Shown here piece by piece: positions 52,199 through 61,812 of a stretch of DNA of 64,000 nt. Position 1 is the stretch's first letter. Each line of letters opens with the position of its first letter. The notes under the pieces are model-generated. The model had not been told where the DNA came from. It saw nothing but the letters and a program-made list of their open reading frames with translations, and searched no databases. The position numbers and the translations under genes are program-made. The DNA comes from CAVVIO01 sp963748095 (GTDB lineage Bacteria; Bacteroidota; Bacteroidia; Bacteroidales; UBA10428). The stretch covers positions 124,001-188,000 of the forward strand of contig CAVVIO010000001.1 in the NCBI GenBank assembly GCA_963748095.1, in the 5' to 3' direction.

Positions 52199-53407
52199 TT
52201 AATTTGCTAACCATTTTTCAGGATTTAATATTTCCTGTTCTTTCCAAAGTTCCACATGTAATACCGCAGCATTTGAATTTGGTTCATTTTTTACTCTTCC
52301 AATAATTTGCTTCATTTTTACAATTTGTCCTTGCCTTACATTTACTTCAGACAAATTATGATAAACACTCAGATAATTACCATGACGAACAATAACTGTG
52401 TAACTACTACCCATAATTGTTAATATCCGAGAAACCACCCCATCAAATATACAACGTACTTCAGCATTTTTAATTGTAGTAATATCAATCCCATGATTAT
52501 TAATAATCACACCTTTAACAACAGGGTGCGGATGAGTTCCGAATCTTCCGGTAATTACGCCTTGTTGAGTAGGCCATGGTAATTTTCCCATATTGGCAGA
52601 AAAATTACTTGAAATAATTTTCTCTTCAGGAGTTAATCGGTTATAATAGTTATTTGAACTCCCCTTAGACATTTCAACCTTTATAAGGTTTTCAATCTCC
52701 TTTTCAAGTTTATCAGCTATTCTTTTCTTTTCTAATAAATCCTGCTTTATACTGGTTTCCTTTTTCTTTAATTGTCTTATTAACTGCTTCTTTTCATCAA
52801 TATCCTTCTGTAAACTTGATTTCTCTCTTTTTACATCTACCAATAAATTAATCTTTTTTTGTTTATTACTTTTTAATTCATTGCTTTTAAAACTTATTTC
52901 AGATATTAAAACCTCTATTTTCTTTACCTCATTTTTCCTGTATTCAGAATATTCCTGTATATACTTTATTCGTTTATATGCCTGATTTAAATTATCAGCA
53001 GCCAAAATAAACATTATCGGATTTCCCGTATAGCGGTTTTTATATGCAATATAAATTAATTTTCCATATTCCTTCCTAATAACGCTTAATTCAGTATTTA
53101 ATGAATCAATATTCTTCTCATTATTAGAAATATGGATTCCAATTAGATTTATTTGTTCATTTATTTCATGAATGTAATTACTTTGTAAACTTATTTTTTC
53201 ATTTTTTAAATTGTATTCCTCTATAGAATTCTTTTCTTTTTCCTGAATATCATTCAATAATTTATTTGTCAATGAAATTTCGTCTTGCAATTTCTTTTTT
53301 CTATTCTGTAATTCACTTTTCGTTTGACAATAAATTTGATTTTTTGGCAATAATATGCTTATAAATAATATAATCAATAGAATTCTTACACCGGACAGTT
53401 TATTCAT
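52199..53407 (-). CDS. EnvC-like murein hydrolase activator, M23 domain with degenerate zinc ligands
   Basis: A 402-aa exported protein. It has a signal segment (ILLIILFISILLPKNQIYCQ), a coiled-coil region (residues ~25-245, KLQDEISLTNKLLNDIQEKEK and similar), and a C-terminal LytM/M23 domain (~285-402, PWPTQQGVITGRFG ... HVELWKEQEILNPEKWL). In active M23 enzymes the first motif is HxGxD and the second ends in HxH. Here they read NHGIDI and VYHNLSEV, so at least two ligands seem lost. That matches EnvC, which activates amidases rather than cutting peptidoglycan itself. It probably acts in daughter-cell separation. Confidence 0.87.
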   Translation of the reverse strand: MNKLSGVRILLIILFISILLPKNQIYCQTKSELQNRKKKLQDEISLTNKLLNDIQEKEKNSIEEYNLKNEKISLQSNYIHEINEQINLIGIHISNNEKNIDSLNTELSVIRKEYGKLIYIAYKNRYTGNPIMFILAADNLNQAYKRIKYIQEYSEYRKNEVKKIEVLISEISFKSNELKSNKQKKINLLVDVKREKSSLQKDIDEKKQLIRQLKKKETSIKQDLLEKKRIADKLEKEIENLIKVEMSKGSSNNYYNRLTPEEKIISSNFSANMGKLPWPTQQGVITGRFGTHPHPVVKGVIINNHGIDITTIKNAEVRCIFDGVVSRILTIMGSSYTVIVRHGNYLSVYHNLSEVNVRQGQIVKMKQIIGRVKNEPNSNAAVLHVELWKEQEILNPEKWLAN

Positions 53408-53423
53408 TTTATAATGACAAATT

Positions 53424-55182
53424 TTATTCAGCTTCAGCTTCTTTAATTTTTAGCTCAATCTCAGTTTTATTTTTTCCGTATTTTATTGCCTGGTTCCAGA
53501 AAAGTATTGCGTTTGATTTATCACCTTTTTTATATAATATATCACCATAGTGCTCTAAAATATCACCATTCGTTTTCCCACCATTGTTTAAAGCATCCTC
53601 AATATATTTTTTTGCTTTATCAATATCACCTTTTTTAAATAAAATCCATCCATAAGTATCTAAATAGGTGTAATTATCAGGTTCTTTTTCGATGGTCAAT
53701 TTACTTAATTCTTCAGCTCTTTTCAAATTTATTCCACGTTCTGCCAAATAAAATCCATAATTATTTCTAACTAATAGATTAGTTGGATCAATTTTTAATA
53801 TTTTTTCAAAATATTCATCTGATTTATCATATTCTTTTAAATTTCTATAAGCCTCTGCATATAGATTATAATATTGGATTTCTAAATTCTTGTTTTTACT
53901 GTCAACATACTGTATTCCTGATTTTAATGCCAATAAACCTTCTTCAGGCCGATTCAACTGTATCAATGAAATTGCCTTGGATAAATAAAGTCCCGGATCC
54001 TCATCAAAATAAGTCAATGCTTCGTTTGAGTAGTATAATAAAGAATCGTATTCATTCAATGAATTTTCAACATACATTAATTGTTCCCAAAATATAGGAC
54101 TCTTAATTGGTTTTTGAACTAGATCCAATAATACTTTTTTTGCCTCTTTAAAATTTTGGTTTTGAATATAATTATCAACGCTCAATGACTTTATCCTTAT
54201 ATCATCAGGGTAATCCTTAGAAAGGCTACTAATATAACCCCTAATTTCTTTATTACATTTATTATAGAAATCATCATCCTTCATTAAATTAGATATGATG
54301 TTTAATTTGTTTGTAAGATCAAGGTCGTTATTATCTATTGCCAATCCATAATAAATACATGCTTTACTATAATTTTTTATTTGCCGGTTGAATTCTGCAT
54401 ATGAAATTTGGCCCTGAGGATTACTGGCATCTGTCTTAAATAATAATTGATAATATTTTTCAGCATTTAATGTATCATTTTCATCGGCATAAAATTCTGC
54501 TAACAATCCATAATTATTTGCATTATCCGGATAATATTTTATTAAATCCAATAATTCATTTTCCGCCTTTTTTCAATTCATTAGTTTTAGAGTATATCTG
54601 GTATCTTAAAATGTAGATTTTTTCATTGTCACCAAATTTCTTTTCAATAGAATTAACTAATTCTAACGACTTTTTATATTTTTTTGCACTATAATATAAA
54701 GAAGCTAGATTAAAAGCATATTGTGGGTCATTGGGAAATAAATTATACAGCTTTTCATAAGTAATAACAGTACTATCAATATTATTATTCATTTGATACA
54801 AATTCGCAAGATGATATAAATACCACTTATTTTTATCTCCGTACGTTACAGCTTTTCTACCATATTCAGTAGCTAATTTCATATTTCCTACCCGCATGTA
54901 AATATTTGATAATTGAAAAAATACAGCCGGACTAACGGGACGAACTTTTAAACATTCATTATACAATAGAATTGCCTGTTTGTAATCGTTATATAATAAA
55001 GCTTGTTTCGTCGCCTCCGTGTACGCGTAATAATAATCCAATCTATCTTCTTCAGATTTAAAAGTAGTATCAGATTTGCTTTTAGAAATACCTTCACTTA
55101 TTCTCCTGCTACATCCACTAACTATCATTACTGCAACAGTAATTACAGTAAATAAATAATATTTTAATAAACTCTTTTTCAT
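53424..55182 (-). CDS. TPR-repeat lipoprotein, split by a single-base homopolymer frameshift
   Basis: The first frame (55182 to 54556) gives a lipoprotein signal (TVAVMIVSGCSRR, lipobox VSGC) and TPRs. The second continues with more TPRs to 53424, for example YGLLAEFYADENDTLNAEKYYQ and DKSDEYFEKILKIDPTN. The frames join as NELKK-AENELLDLIKYYPDNA if one T is removed from the six-T run at 54568-54573. The repaired protein is about 585 aa with 10 or more TPRs and would be lipid-anchored. The second frame has no convincing start of its own (a TTG at 54551). It lies between dut and the EnvC-like gene. Role: probably protein-protein scaffolding in the envelope. Confidence 0.8.
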
Positions 55183-55226
55183 TACAAAACTCTTAAATTA
55201 AACTAAAAAATACTAACTATACATTA

Positions 55227-55658
55227 TTAAATTCCTGTATGACCAAATCCTCCTTCACCACGATTTGATTCAATAAGAAATTCTACTTCCTCCCAATTAA
55301 CCTTTTCATGTTTTGAAATAATCATCTGACAAATTCGTTCTCCGTCTTTAATAACAAATTTTTCATTAGAAAGATTAATTAAAATAATTCCGACCTCACC
55401 TCTGTAATCAGCATCTATTGTTCCCGGAGAATTTAAAACTGTAATTCCCTTTTTTAAGGCTAATCCACTTCTTGGTCGTATCTGTGCTTCATAACCAGTT
55501 GGTAATTCTATATAAAGTCCAGTAGGTATTAATTTCCTTTCTAATGGGGCTAATACAATTTCTGATTCAATATTAGCTCGTAAATCCATTCCAGCAGAAT
55601 GCACTGTACTGTACTCAGGTAAATGATGTTTTGATTTATTAACAATTTTAACGATCAT
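55227..55658 (-). CDS. dut: Deoxyuridine 5'-triphosphate nucleotidohydrolase (dUTPase)
   Basis: A 143-aa trimeric dUTPase. All five motifs are visible: AGMDLRAN, RPRSGLALKKGI, NSPGTIDADYRGEVGII, RICQMII, and the glycine-rich C-terminal arm RGEGGFGHTGI. It hydrolyses dUTP to dUMP, preventing uracil incorporation and feeding dTMP synthesis. Its start overlaps the end of the flippase gene by 11 bases, so the genes are translationally coupled. Confidence 0.97.
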   Translation of the reverse strand: MIVKIVNKSKHHLPEYSTVHSAGMDLRANIESEIVLAPLERKLIPTGLYIELPTGYEAQIRPRSGLALKKGITVLNSPGTIDADYRGEVGIILINLSNEKFVIKDGERICQMIISKHEKVNWEEVEFLIESNRGEGGFGHTGI

Positions 55659-57129
55659 AAACTAATTTAATTAATTGATTTAACCTGAAATTTTCACGTT
55701 TGATAATATATATAACAAAACTAGCTATAAAAATAGTATTTAACAGTGTATTTATCAAAACATTAGACATATGTATATAGTGACTTAAAAAATACAATGC
55801 CAGTGTAACAGATAAATATTCCAACAATCTTTTTACTTTATAATCAATCTTATAATATTTTCTTCCCAATATCCAGGAAATTATAACCATTGCAGCATAA
55901 CATACAAGGTGAGCATAAGCAGATGCAATATAACTGAATCTCGGTATAAATATTATATTAATTATTAAAGTAATTATTGCTCCAATGAATGTAAGAATAG
56001 CACCATATTTTGTTTTATCTGTAAGTTTATACCATATCGATAAATTAAAAAATAATCCATACAATAAATAAGAAAACAATACTATAGGAACAATACTCAA
56101 ACCACTGAAGAATTTTTCTGCAATAAAATATTTGAAAAAATCAATATATAATGTTACAAGCAGAAATATAAATAATCCTATAATATAAAAATACCGTAAT
56201 ATATTACTGTATATTTCTCTTGCATTTTTTTCCTTTGCATAATTAAAATAGAAAGGTTCAGCAGCATAACGGAACATCTGAACAAATAGCATCATTACAA
56301 TAGCAATCTTATAATTGGCTCCGTAAATTCCAATCTCATACATTGGATTATAATGACCAGGTAGCATATATTTTAACAAAATTCTGTCCATCGTTTCATT
56401 AATAGTACCTGCAAGTCCCGCAATAAGTAAAGGATAGGAATAGAGTAGCATTTTTCTCCATAATTCAGAACTGAATTTTATCTTAACCGAAAATATTTCA
56501 CCTATTAATAAAAGCAATGTTAAGGAACTTGCCCAAACATTTGCAATTAAAACATATCCAACCCGAATATCTTTATTATATAAAAATCCGGGGATTTTAC
56601 TAAATTTCGATAACCAGGGAAAAACAATAAAAAACATTACTACAAAAAATATTGTAAATGCAACATTTGCAATTTTGATAAAAGTAAATTTTCTGCTTTT
56701 CTCCTTTACCCGTAACCAGGCAAACGGAATGGCGCTAAATGCATCAATCCCAATAATTAATGCCAACCATCTTATATACTCAGGATGTGCATCGTATTCC
56801 AATAAATGAGCAATATTTTTCGAAAATAGAAAAACCAACAAAATAAAAGATCCAGATGTAATAAATAAGGATACTACAGCAGTACTGAAACTAAGGCTAT
56901 TATCTTTCCCTTTTGTTGCAAAACGGAATAATCCGGTTTCCATCCCATAAGTAAGAATTACCAATAAGAAAACAACATAAGCATATAATTCCGTTATAAC
57001 ACCATACTCGCTTACTTTGAAAAGCCGTGTATACCAGGCTGTTAATATAGCATAATTCAAAAACCGAGGAACCATAGTTCCAAGTCCATAAACTAAAGTC
57101 TGACCAGCTAGTTTTTTATATAAATTCAC
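55648..57129 (-). CDS. Oligosaccharide flippase / polysaccharide biosynthesis protein (MOP superfamily)
   Basis: A 493-aa inner-membrane protein with about 12-14 helices. It begins YKKLAGQTLVYGLGTMVPRFLNYAIL and has the ARYxG-like motif typical of Wzx/RfbX-type flippases as MDRILLKYMLPGHYNPMYEIGIYGANYKIA, split here. It would translocate lipid-linked glycan across the inner membrane. The 11-base overlap with dut and the housekeeping neighbourhood, rather than a glycan cluster, suggest a conserved core role such as a peptidoglycan or core-lipid precursor, but this is inference. Confidence 0.88.
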   Translation of the reverse strand: MNLYKKLAGQTLVYGLGTMVPRFLNYAILTAWYTRLFKVSEYGVITELYAYVVFLLVILTYGMETGLFRFATKGKDNSLSFSTAVVSLFITSGSFILLVFLFSKNIAHLLEYDAHPEYIRWLALIIGIDAFSAIPFAWLRVKEKSRKFTFIKIANVAFTIFFVVMFFIVFPWLSKFSKIPGFLYNKDIRVGYVLIANVWASSLTLLLLIGEIFSVKIKFSSELWRKMLLYSYPLLIAGLAGTINETMDRILLKYMLPGHYNPMYEIGIYGANYKIAIVMMLFVQMFRYAAEPFYFNYAKEKNAREIYSNILRYFYIIGLFIFLLVTLYIDFFKYFIAEKFFSGLSIVPIVLFSYLLYGLFFNLSIWYKLTDKTKYGAILTFIGAIITLIINIIFIPRFSYIASAYAHLVCYAAMVIISWILGRKYYKIDYKVKRLLEYLSVTLALYFLSHYIHMSNVLINTLLNTIFIASFVIYIIKRENFRLNQLIKLVYDR

Positions 57130-57226
57130 TATATACCTGTTTAATTAGCAAATATCTCGTTTTTCGAAGAATAAACTACCCCAAACCTATTATAAAATAT
57201 GTTAAAACATAATAAATATTATTATG

Positions 57227-57234
57227 TAAATTTG
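57227..57234 (+). promoter_or_regulatory. Bacteroidota-type -7 promoter box for the cyclophilin-pheS pair
   Basis: TAAATTTG matches TAnnTTTG exactly and ends 25 bases before the ATG at 57260. The -33 region has only a weak GTTA. Confidence 0.42.
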
Positions 57235-57259
57235 TCAACTATATTAAATTTAGAGCATC

Positions 57260-57928
57260 ATGAAAAATATTAAATCTTATACATTAATCATATTTTTGGC
57301 AGTTTGCTCAACATTTATCGCAACAGCACAAAAAAATACCAAAATTCTCATTGAAACTTCACTGGGAAATCTTACAGCAGAATTATATGATCAAACTCCT
57401 TTTCATCAGGAAAATTTTCTTAAATTAATTGGAGAACATTATTACGATGGACTTCTTTTCCATAGGGTTATAAAAGATTTCATGATTCAAGCAGGAGATC
57501 CTGATTCAAGAGATGCCAAACCAGGTCAACTCTTAGGTAGGGGAGGCCCGGATTATACTATACCTGCTGAATTTGTGCCAGAGTTATATCATAGAAAAGG
57601 AGCAATTGCTGCTGCCCGTCAGGGTGACCGAATCAATCCAAAAAAAGAATCATCCGGCTCACAGTTTTACATAGTAGAAGGACGCAAATATACTGATGAG
57701 GAATTGGATGCTATGGAACAAAGAAATATGCACATTCGCTTTACTGACGAACAGCGTGAAGTTTATAAAACACAAGGAGGTACACCACATCTTGATTATT
57801 CATATACAGTATTCGGGCAGGTTACAGATGGACTTAATGTTCTTGATTCCATCGCTAATGTTCCCACTGATAAAAACAACCGTCCTTTAAAAGATGTTAA
57901 GATTATTACTATAAAAGTACTAAAATAG
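57260..57928 (+). CDS. Exported peptidyl-prolyl cis-trans isomerase (cyclophilin type)
   Basis: A 222-aa protein with a signal peptide (YTLIIFLAVCSTFIATAQ). The cyclophilin fold follows: ILIETSLGNLTAELYDQTPFHQENFLKL, FHRVIKDFMIQAGDP with the catalytic Arg, ESSGSQFYIVEGR and YTVFGQVTDGLNVLDSIAN. A 20-30 residue insertion before YTVFGQV (DEELDAMEQRNMHIRFTDEQ) is typical of the Bacteroidota periplasmic form. It assists folding of exported proteins. pheS starts 23 bases downstream, so they may share a transcript. Confidence 0.93.
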   Translation: MKNIKSYTLIIFLAVCSTFIATAQKNTKILIETSLGNLTAELYDQTPFHQENFLKLIGEHYYDGLLFHRVIKDFMIQAGDPDSRDAKPGQLLGRGGPDYTIPAEFVPELYHRKGAIAAARQGDRINPKKESSGSQFYIVEGRKYTDEELDAMEQRNMHIRFTDEQREVYKTQGGTPHLDYSYTVFGQVTDGLNVLDSIANVPTDKNNRPLKDVKIITIKVLK

Positions 57929-57951
57929 ATTTCATTTTTTATTTAAATCAA

Positions 57952-58971
57952 ATGCTTGATAAACTACAAAATATAAATAAGGAAATATCCTCGCTTGTTA
58001 TTGAAAACAAAGAAGAGCTTGAAAAATTCAGATTAAAATATCTCAGTAAAAAAGGAATATTAAATTCTCTTTTTCAAGAATTTAAAAACGTTCCTCCAGC
58101 AATAAAAAGAGATGTCGGAAAGGAACTAAATTTATTGAAGCAAATTGTTCAGGACAAATATGATAGTTTATCACTTAAGATATCTGAATCAGAAAATACT
58201 TTTAACAAAAATGATCTCTCTCTTCCCACAGAATCACATACATTAGGAAGCCGGCATCCGGTATCCATTATCCGAAGAGAAATTATAGAAATATTTTCCA
58301 AAATAGGTTTTGTTGTATCGGAAGGGCCAGAAATAGAAGATGACTGGCATGTATTTTCGGGGTTAAATTTTCCAGAAGAACATCCCGCCAGAGATATGCA
58401 GGATACTTTTTTTATAGAAAAAAATCCTGATATATTATTGCGAACACATACATCTTCAGTACAAGTAAGGGTGATGGAAACAGAAACACCTCCTATCCGT
58501 AAAATTTTTCCTGGTCGAGTTTTTCGTAATGAAGCAATTTCTGCTCGTGCACATTGTATTTTTCACCAGGTAGAAGGTCTATATATTGATACGAATGTTT
58601 CTTTTGCCGATTTAAAGCAAACATTATTGTTTTTTGCCCGGGAAATGTTTGGTGAAGAAACACAAATTCGTTTACGTCCATCCTTTTTCCCGTTTACAGA
58701 GCCGTCTGCAGAAATGGACATTTCCTGCACTATTTGTGGAGGAAAAGGATGTAATGTGTGTAAATATACCGGTTTTGTTGAAATACTTGGATGTGGAATG
58801 GTTGATCCCAATGTACTAGGATCTTCAAATATTGATAGTAATAAATATACCGGTTTTGCTTTCGGTATGGGTATAGAACGAATCGCTATGTTAAAATACC
58901 AGGTAAACGACCTTCGGCTTTATTTCGAAAACGATGTTCGTTTTCTAAATCAATTTTCAAATTCTATATAA
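57952..58971 (+). CDS. pheS: Phenylalanyl-tRNA synthetase alpha subunit
   Basis: A 339-aa class II aminoacyl-tRNA synthetase subunit. It has an N-terminal coiled coil, then GSRHPVSIIRREIIEIFSKIGF, motif 2 as RTHTSSVQVRVME and GRVFRNEAISARAHCIFHQVEGL, FFPFTEPSAEMDI, and motif 3 as GFAFGMGIERIAML. The four-cysteine zinc-like cluster in SCTICGGKGCNVC is present. With PheT it charges tRNA-Phe; pheT is not in the window, as is usual for unlinked pheS in this phylum. Confidence 0.97.
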   Translation: MLDKLQNINKEISSLVIENKEELEKFRLKYLSKKGILNSLFQEFKNVPPAIKRDVGKELNLLKQIVQDKYDSLSLKISESENTFNKNDLSLPTESHTLGSRHPVSIIRREIIEIFSKIGFVVSEGPEIEDDWHVFSGLNFPEEHPARDMQDTFFIEKNPDILLRTHTSSVQVRVMETETPPIRKIFPGRVFRNEAISARAHCIFHQVEGLYIDTNVSFADLKQTLLFFAREMFGEETQIRLRPSFFPFTEPSAEMDISCTICGGKGCNVCKYTGFVEILGCGMVDPNVLGSSNIDSNKYTGFAFGMGIERIAMLKYQVNDLRLYFENDVRFLNQFSNSI

Positions 58972-58975
58972 TTTT

Positions 58976-59146
58976 TTATTCCAGTTCTTTATTAAGTACC
59001 AAATGGATTACCAAACCAATAAATACTATAATGCCACTAATTATTAAATGATGATTATTATCAATATTTAATAATACAACTATCATTAAATATATAGTAC
59101 CTAAAATAACAACTATCATTCCAATGTATTTCATTAATTCTCTCAT
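58976..59146 (-). CDS. Small two-helix membrane protein (56 aa), unrecognised
   Basis: ATG at 59146 opens MRELMKYIGMIVVILGTIYLMI, then VVLLNIDNNHHLIISGIIVFIG and LVIHLVLNKELE before TAA. It has two hydrophobic helices joined by a short polar turn, both ends charged. The composition and the clean frame, in a gap that is otherwise empty, make it a likely real gene. I recall similar short proteins in Bacteroidota at this kind of locus but cannot name a family. It is convergent with pheS and upstream of leftward ruvB, though ruvB starts beyond it. Function unknown. Confidence 0.6.
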   Translation of the reverse strand: MRELMKYIGMIVVILGTIYLMIVVLLNIDNNHHLIISGIIVFIGLVIHLVLNKELE

Positions 59147-59179
59147 GAGCATAAATTTTAATATTAATATCTATATTAT

Positions 59180-60202
59180 CTAAAACAACATATTAGTTTC
59201 TCCAAATTTTTTCTTTCCCAAATGAGAATAAGCAAGATCTGTAACTTCCCTACCTCTGGGTGTACGTTTTATAAAACCTTCCTTAATTAAAAAAGGTTCA
59301 TATACTTCTTCAATAGTTCCCGGATCCTCGCTCACAGCAGTAGCAATTGTATTAACTCCAACTGGTCCGCCTTTGAATTTTTCAATAATAGTAAGTAAAA
59401 TTTTATTATCCATTTTATCCAGTCCTCTGGTATCAATGTTCAAAGCTTCCAGTGCATATTTTGTAATATTCAATTCAACAACACCATTACCTTTTACTTG
59501 AGCAAAATCTCTAACTCTTCGTAGTAAAGAATTTGCAATTCGGGGAGTTCCTCTTGATCTGTATGCAATTTCTTTTGCTGCATTATCCATTATTTCAATT
59601 TCTAAAATACTGGCAGATCTTTTAACAATTTCTATTAAAATATCTGCATCGTAATATTCCAGATTTGCATTTATACCAAACCGTGCTCTCAAAGGTGCAG
59701 TTAATAATCCCGATCTTGTCGTAGCCCCAATAAGGGTAAACGGATTAATTGTTAATTGTAATGATCTAGCACTCGGTCCTTTATCGATTACAATATCAAT
59801 TCTGTAATCTTCCATAGCGCTGTATAAAAACTCTTCCACAACAGGACTAAGCCGGTGAATTTCATCTATAAAAAGTACATCATTTATTTCGAGGTTTGTT
59901 AATAAACCAGCCAAATCTCCTGGCTTTTCCAGTACAGGACCAGAAGAACTTTTAATTTTTGAACCTAACTCATTTGCAATAATATTACCCAAAGTTGTTT
60001 TTCCCAATCCGGGAGGACCTGATAATAAAACATGATCCAGAGCCTCACCTCTCATCTTTGCAGCCTGTACAAATATTTTTAAATTTTCAACAATCTTTTT
60101 TTGACCATTAAATTCTTTAAAATCCTCTGGTCTTATTTTTTGTTCTAATTCCTTTTCTATTTTTCCTAAATCTTCATCTCTTATATCAAACTCATCATTC
60201 AT
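59180..60202 (-). CDS. ruvB: Holliday junction branch migration ATPase RuvB
   Basis: A 340-aa AAA+ helicase. RPEDFKEFNGQKKIVENL leads in, Walker A is GPPGLGKTTL, Walker B DVLFIDEIHRL, sensor 1 LIGATTRSGLLTAPLRARFG with the arginine finger region, and the C-terminal winged helix contains EEVYEPFLIKEGFIKRTPRGREVT. It drives branch migration with RuvA. It starts 10 bases before the stop of the MORN-type protein gene, and the 56-aa gene follows it, so the three may be co-transcribed. Confidence 0.97.
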   Translation of the reverse strand: MNDEFDIRDEDLGKIEKELEQKIRPEDFKEFNGQKKIVENLKIFVQAAKMRGEALDHVLLSGPPGLGKTTLGNIIANELGSKIKSSSGPVLEKPGDLAGLLTNLEINDVLFIDEIHRLSPVVEEFLYSAMEDYRIDIVIDKGPSARSLQLTINPFTLIGATTRSGLLTAPLRARFGINANLEYYDADILIEIVKRSASILEIEIMDNAAKEIAYRSRGTPRIANSLLRRVRDFAQVKGNGVVELNITKYALEALNIDTRGLDKMDNKILLTIIEKFKGGPVGVNTIATAVSEDPGTIEEVYEPFLIKEGFIKRTPRGREVTDLAYSHLGKKKFGETNMLF

Positions 60203-60211
60203 ATATCATTG

Positions 60212-61771
60212 CTATTTTATTAAAACAATGCTTTCTTCACTCAAATCGACTTTAACCCCATTAATTCTATATTCTTTATTATTCTTATAACTGATTGTAA
60301 TAATCAAATCTCCCTTATTGTCATACTTTTTCCAATGACCTTGCTTTATCCCACTTACATAAATTTGTTCTTCCTTTAATATGTTCCCCGGATAATAATA
60401 CTTATGCTTTCCATCCGGATTTCCCTGAATATAATTTCCTTCGAACATAATATCTCCATTCCCATAATAATATTTCCATTTTCCGTCTCTCAAACCGGTA
60501 ACATATTTACCAGTTTCAATATGATCACCTACATCGTAATACCATTCACCTTCTTTTTCTCCATCTACGTAATCTCCCTTTGTAATAACACTTCCTGTTG
60601 TATCATATTCTATACTTGATCCATCTTCTCTGCCATTATAATAATTTTCATCTCTCCAGGTTTTCCCGTCATCATAATACCATATCCATTCGCCTGTAAA
60701 TTTGTTATTTTTAAACTCACCACTTTCTTCAACTTTTCCGTTTATAAAGAAATATTTCCATTTACCTTCCTTCAGGTTATTTTTATATTTTCCTTCATCG
60801 CGTAATTTTCCCGAATCAAAATAATCCTTCCACTCTCCCTCTTTTTTTCCAGCATCTGTTATAATTCCTTCAGAAACCACAATTCCCTTATTATTATATA
60901 TTTTAGCATTAGTAACATTTCCTTTTTCATCATAATATCTGTGTATTCCAACAGGAATCCCTTTTTTATAACCTCCACTGAATATTAAATTTCCGTCATT
61001 ATCATACTTATTAACATAATTTATCTCTGTATCTATGGTACTATCATTTTTAGCAATATCTCCATTTTTATAATTTAAAGATAACATCAGCTTACCATTT
61101 TCATCGTATTCCTTATACAATCCATCCAATAAATTATTTTTATAATTTTCTTCAACTTTTACTTTTCCATCTTCATAATACTCTTTCCAGTCTCCTTGTT
61201 TTAATCCATTTTTATCAGTTCTGTTTACTTTTTCACGGTAAGTTAAAATACCTTTTATATATTCTTTTTCAGTTATAACAGTTCCGTTATTATCATACTC
61301 CTTCGATTTTCCATCCTTCTTATTCTTAGAATAATTATCAATTTCCTTTATTTTTCCATCATTATAATAATAATAAGACATACCTTCTTTAATATCATTT
61401 ACATATAACTCTTTCGAAATAACTTTTCCTACATTCTCAGGATTATCTTCTCTTTTTGTATTATATGTATAATAATAACCATTCTTTTTTCCCATAACAT
61501 AATTTATCTTATACAATGTATCCCCAACATTATTATAAAATATCCATTTACCATCCAGTAAATGATTTAACCTGTTTCCTTCCGATTTAAGTACACCGGT
61601 CATATAATACGTTTTCCAATAACCATCAGGTTTCCCATCCCGAATTGTTCCTTCGCTTGATATCTTTCCGTTTTCATAATAAAATTTACTATATCCATCC
61701 TGATTGATATTTTCCTGAGAAAAAACAACCCATGTGTTTACAATAAATATAAGTATGAACCACTTCTTCAT
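60212..61771 (-). CDS. Secreted MORN/YwqK-type repeat protein
   Basis: A 519-aa protein with a signal peptide (FILIFIVNTWVVFSQ) and some 20 tandem repeats of about 22 residues. The repeats follow the pattern YY-x-NGK-x-x-x-EG-x-YK-x-G-x-x-x-G-x-W-x-YY, e.g. GKYKNNLKEGKWKYFFINGK and GNYIQGNPDGKHKYYYPGN. This is the MORN-like repeat called YwqK family; the antitoxin label given to some members is not supported here since no toxin gene adjoins. It is probably surface or periplasmic and structural. Exact function unknown. Confidence 0.85.
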   Translation of the reverse strand: MKKWFILIFIVNTWVVFSQENINQDGYSKFYYENGKISSEGTIRDGKPDGYWKTYYMTGVLKSEGNRLNHLLDGKWIFYNNVGDTLYKINYVMGKKNGYYYTYNTKREDNPENVGKVISKELYVNDIKEGMSYYYYNDGKIKEIDNYSKNKKDGKSKEYDNNGTVITEKEYIKGILTYREKVNRTDKNGLKQGDWKEYYEDGKVKVEENYKNNLLDGLYKEYDENGKLMLSLNYKNGDIAKNDSTIDTEINYVNKYDNDGNLIFSGGYKKGIPVGIHRYYDEKGNVTNAKIYNNKGIVVSEGIITDAGKKEGEWKDYFDSGKLRDEGKYKNNLKEGKWKYFFINGKVEESGEFKNNKFTGEWIWYYDDGKTWRDENYYNGREDGSSIEYDTTGSVITKGDYVDGEKEGEWYYDVGDHIETGKYVTGLRDGKWKYYYGNGDIMFEGNYIQGNPDGKHKYYYPGNILKEEQIYVSGIKQGHWKKYDNKGDLIITISYKNNKEYRINGVKVDLSEESIVLIK

Positions 61772-61812
61772 GATTATCCTAAAAAAGTTAAATTTAAAGA
61801 TTATTTAAAAAC

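Noticed and set aside
53424..54551. A separate TPR gene starting at the TTG at 54551
   Set aside because: Homology and frame continue upstream through the six-T run into the lipoprotein part, so one frameshifted gene explains both frames better.
60212..61771. Antitoxin label for the YwqK/MORN-type protein
   Set aside because: No toxin gene is adjacent, the protein has a signal peptide and some 20 repeats, and it sits in a ruvB neighbourhood.
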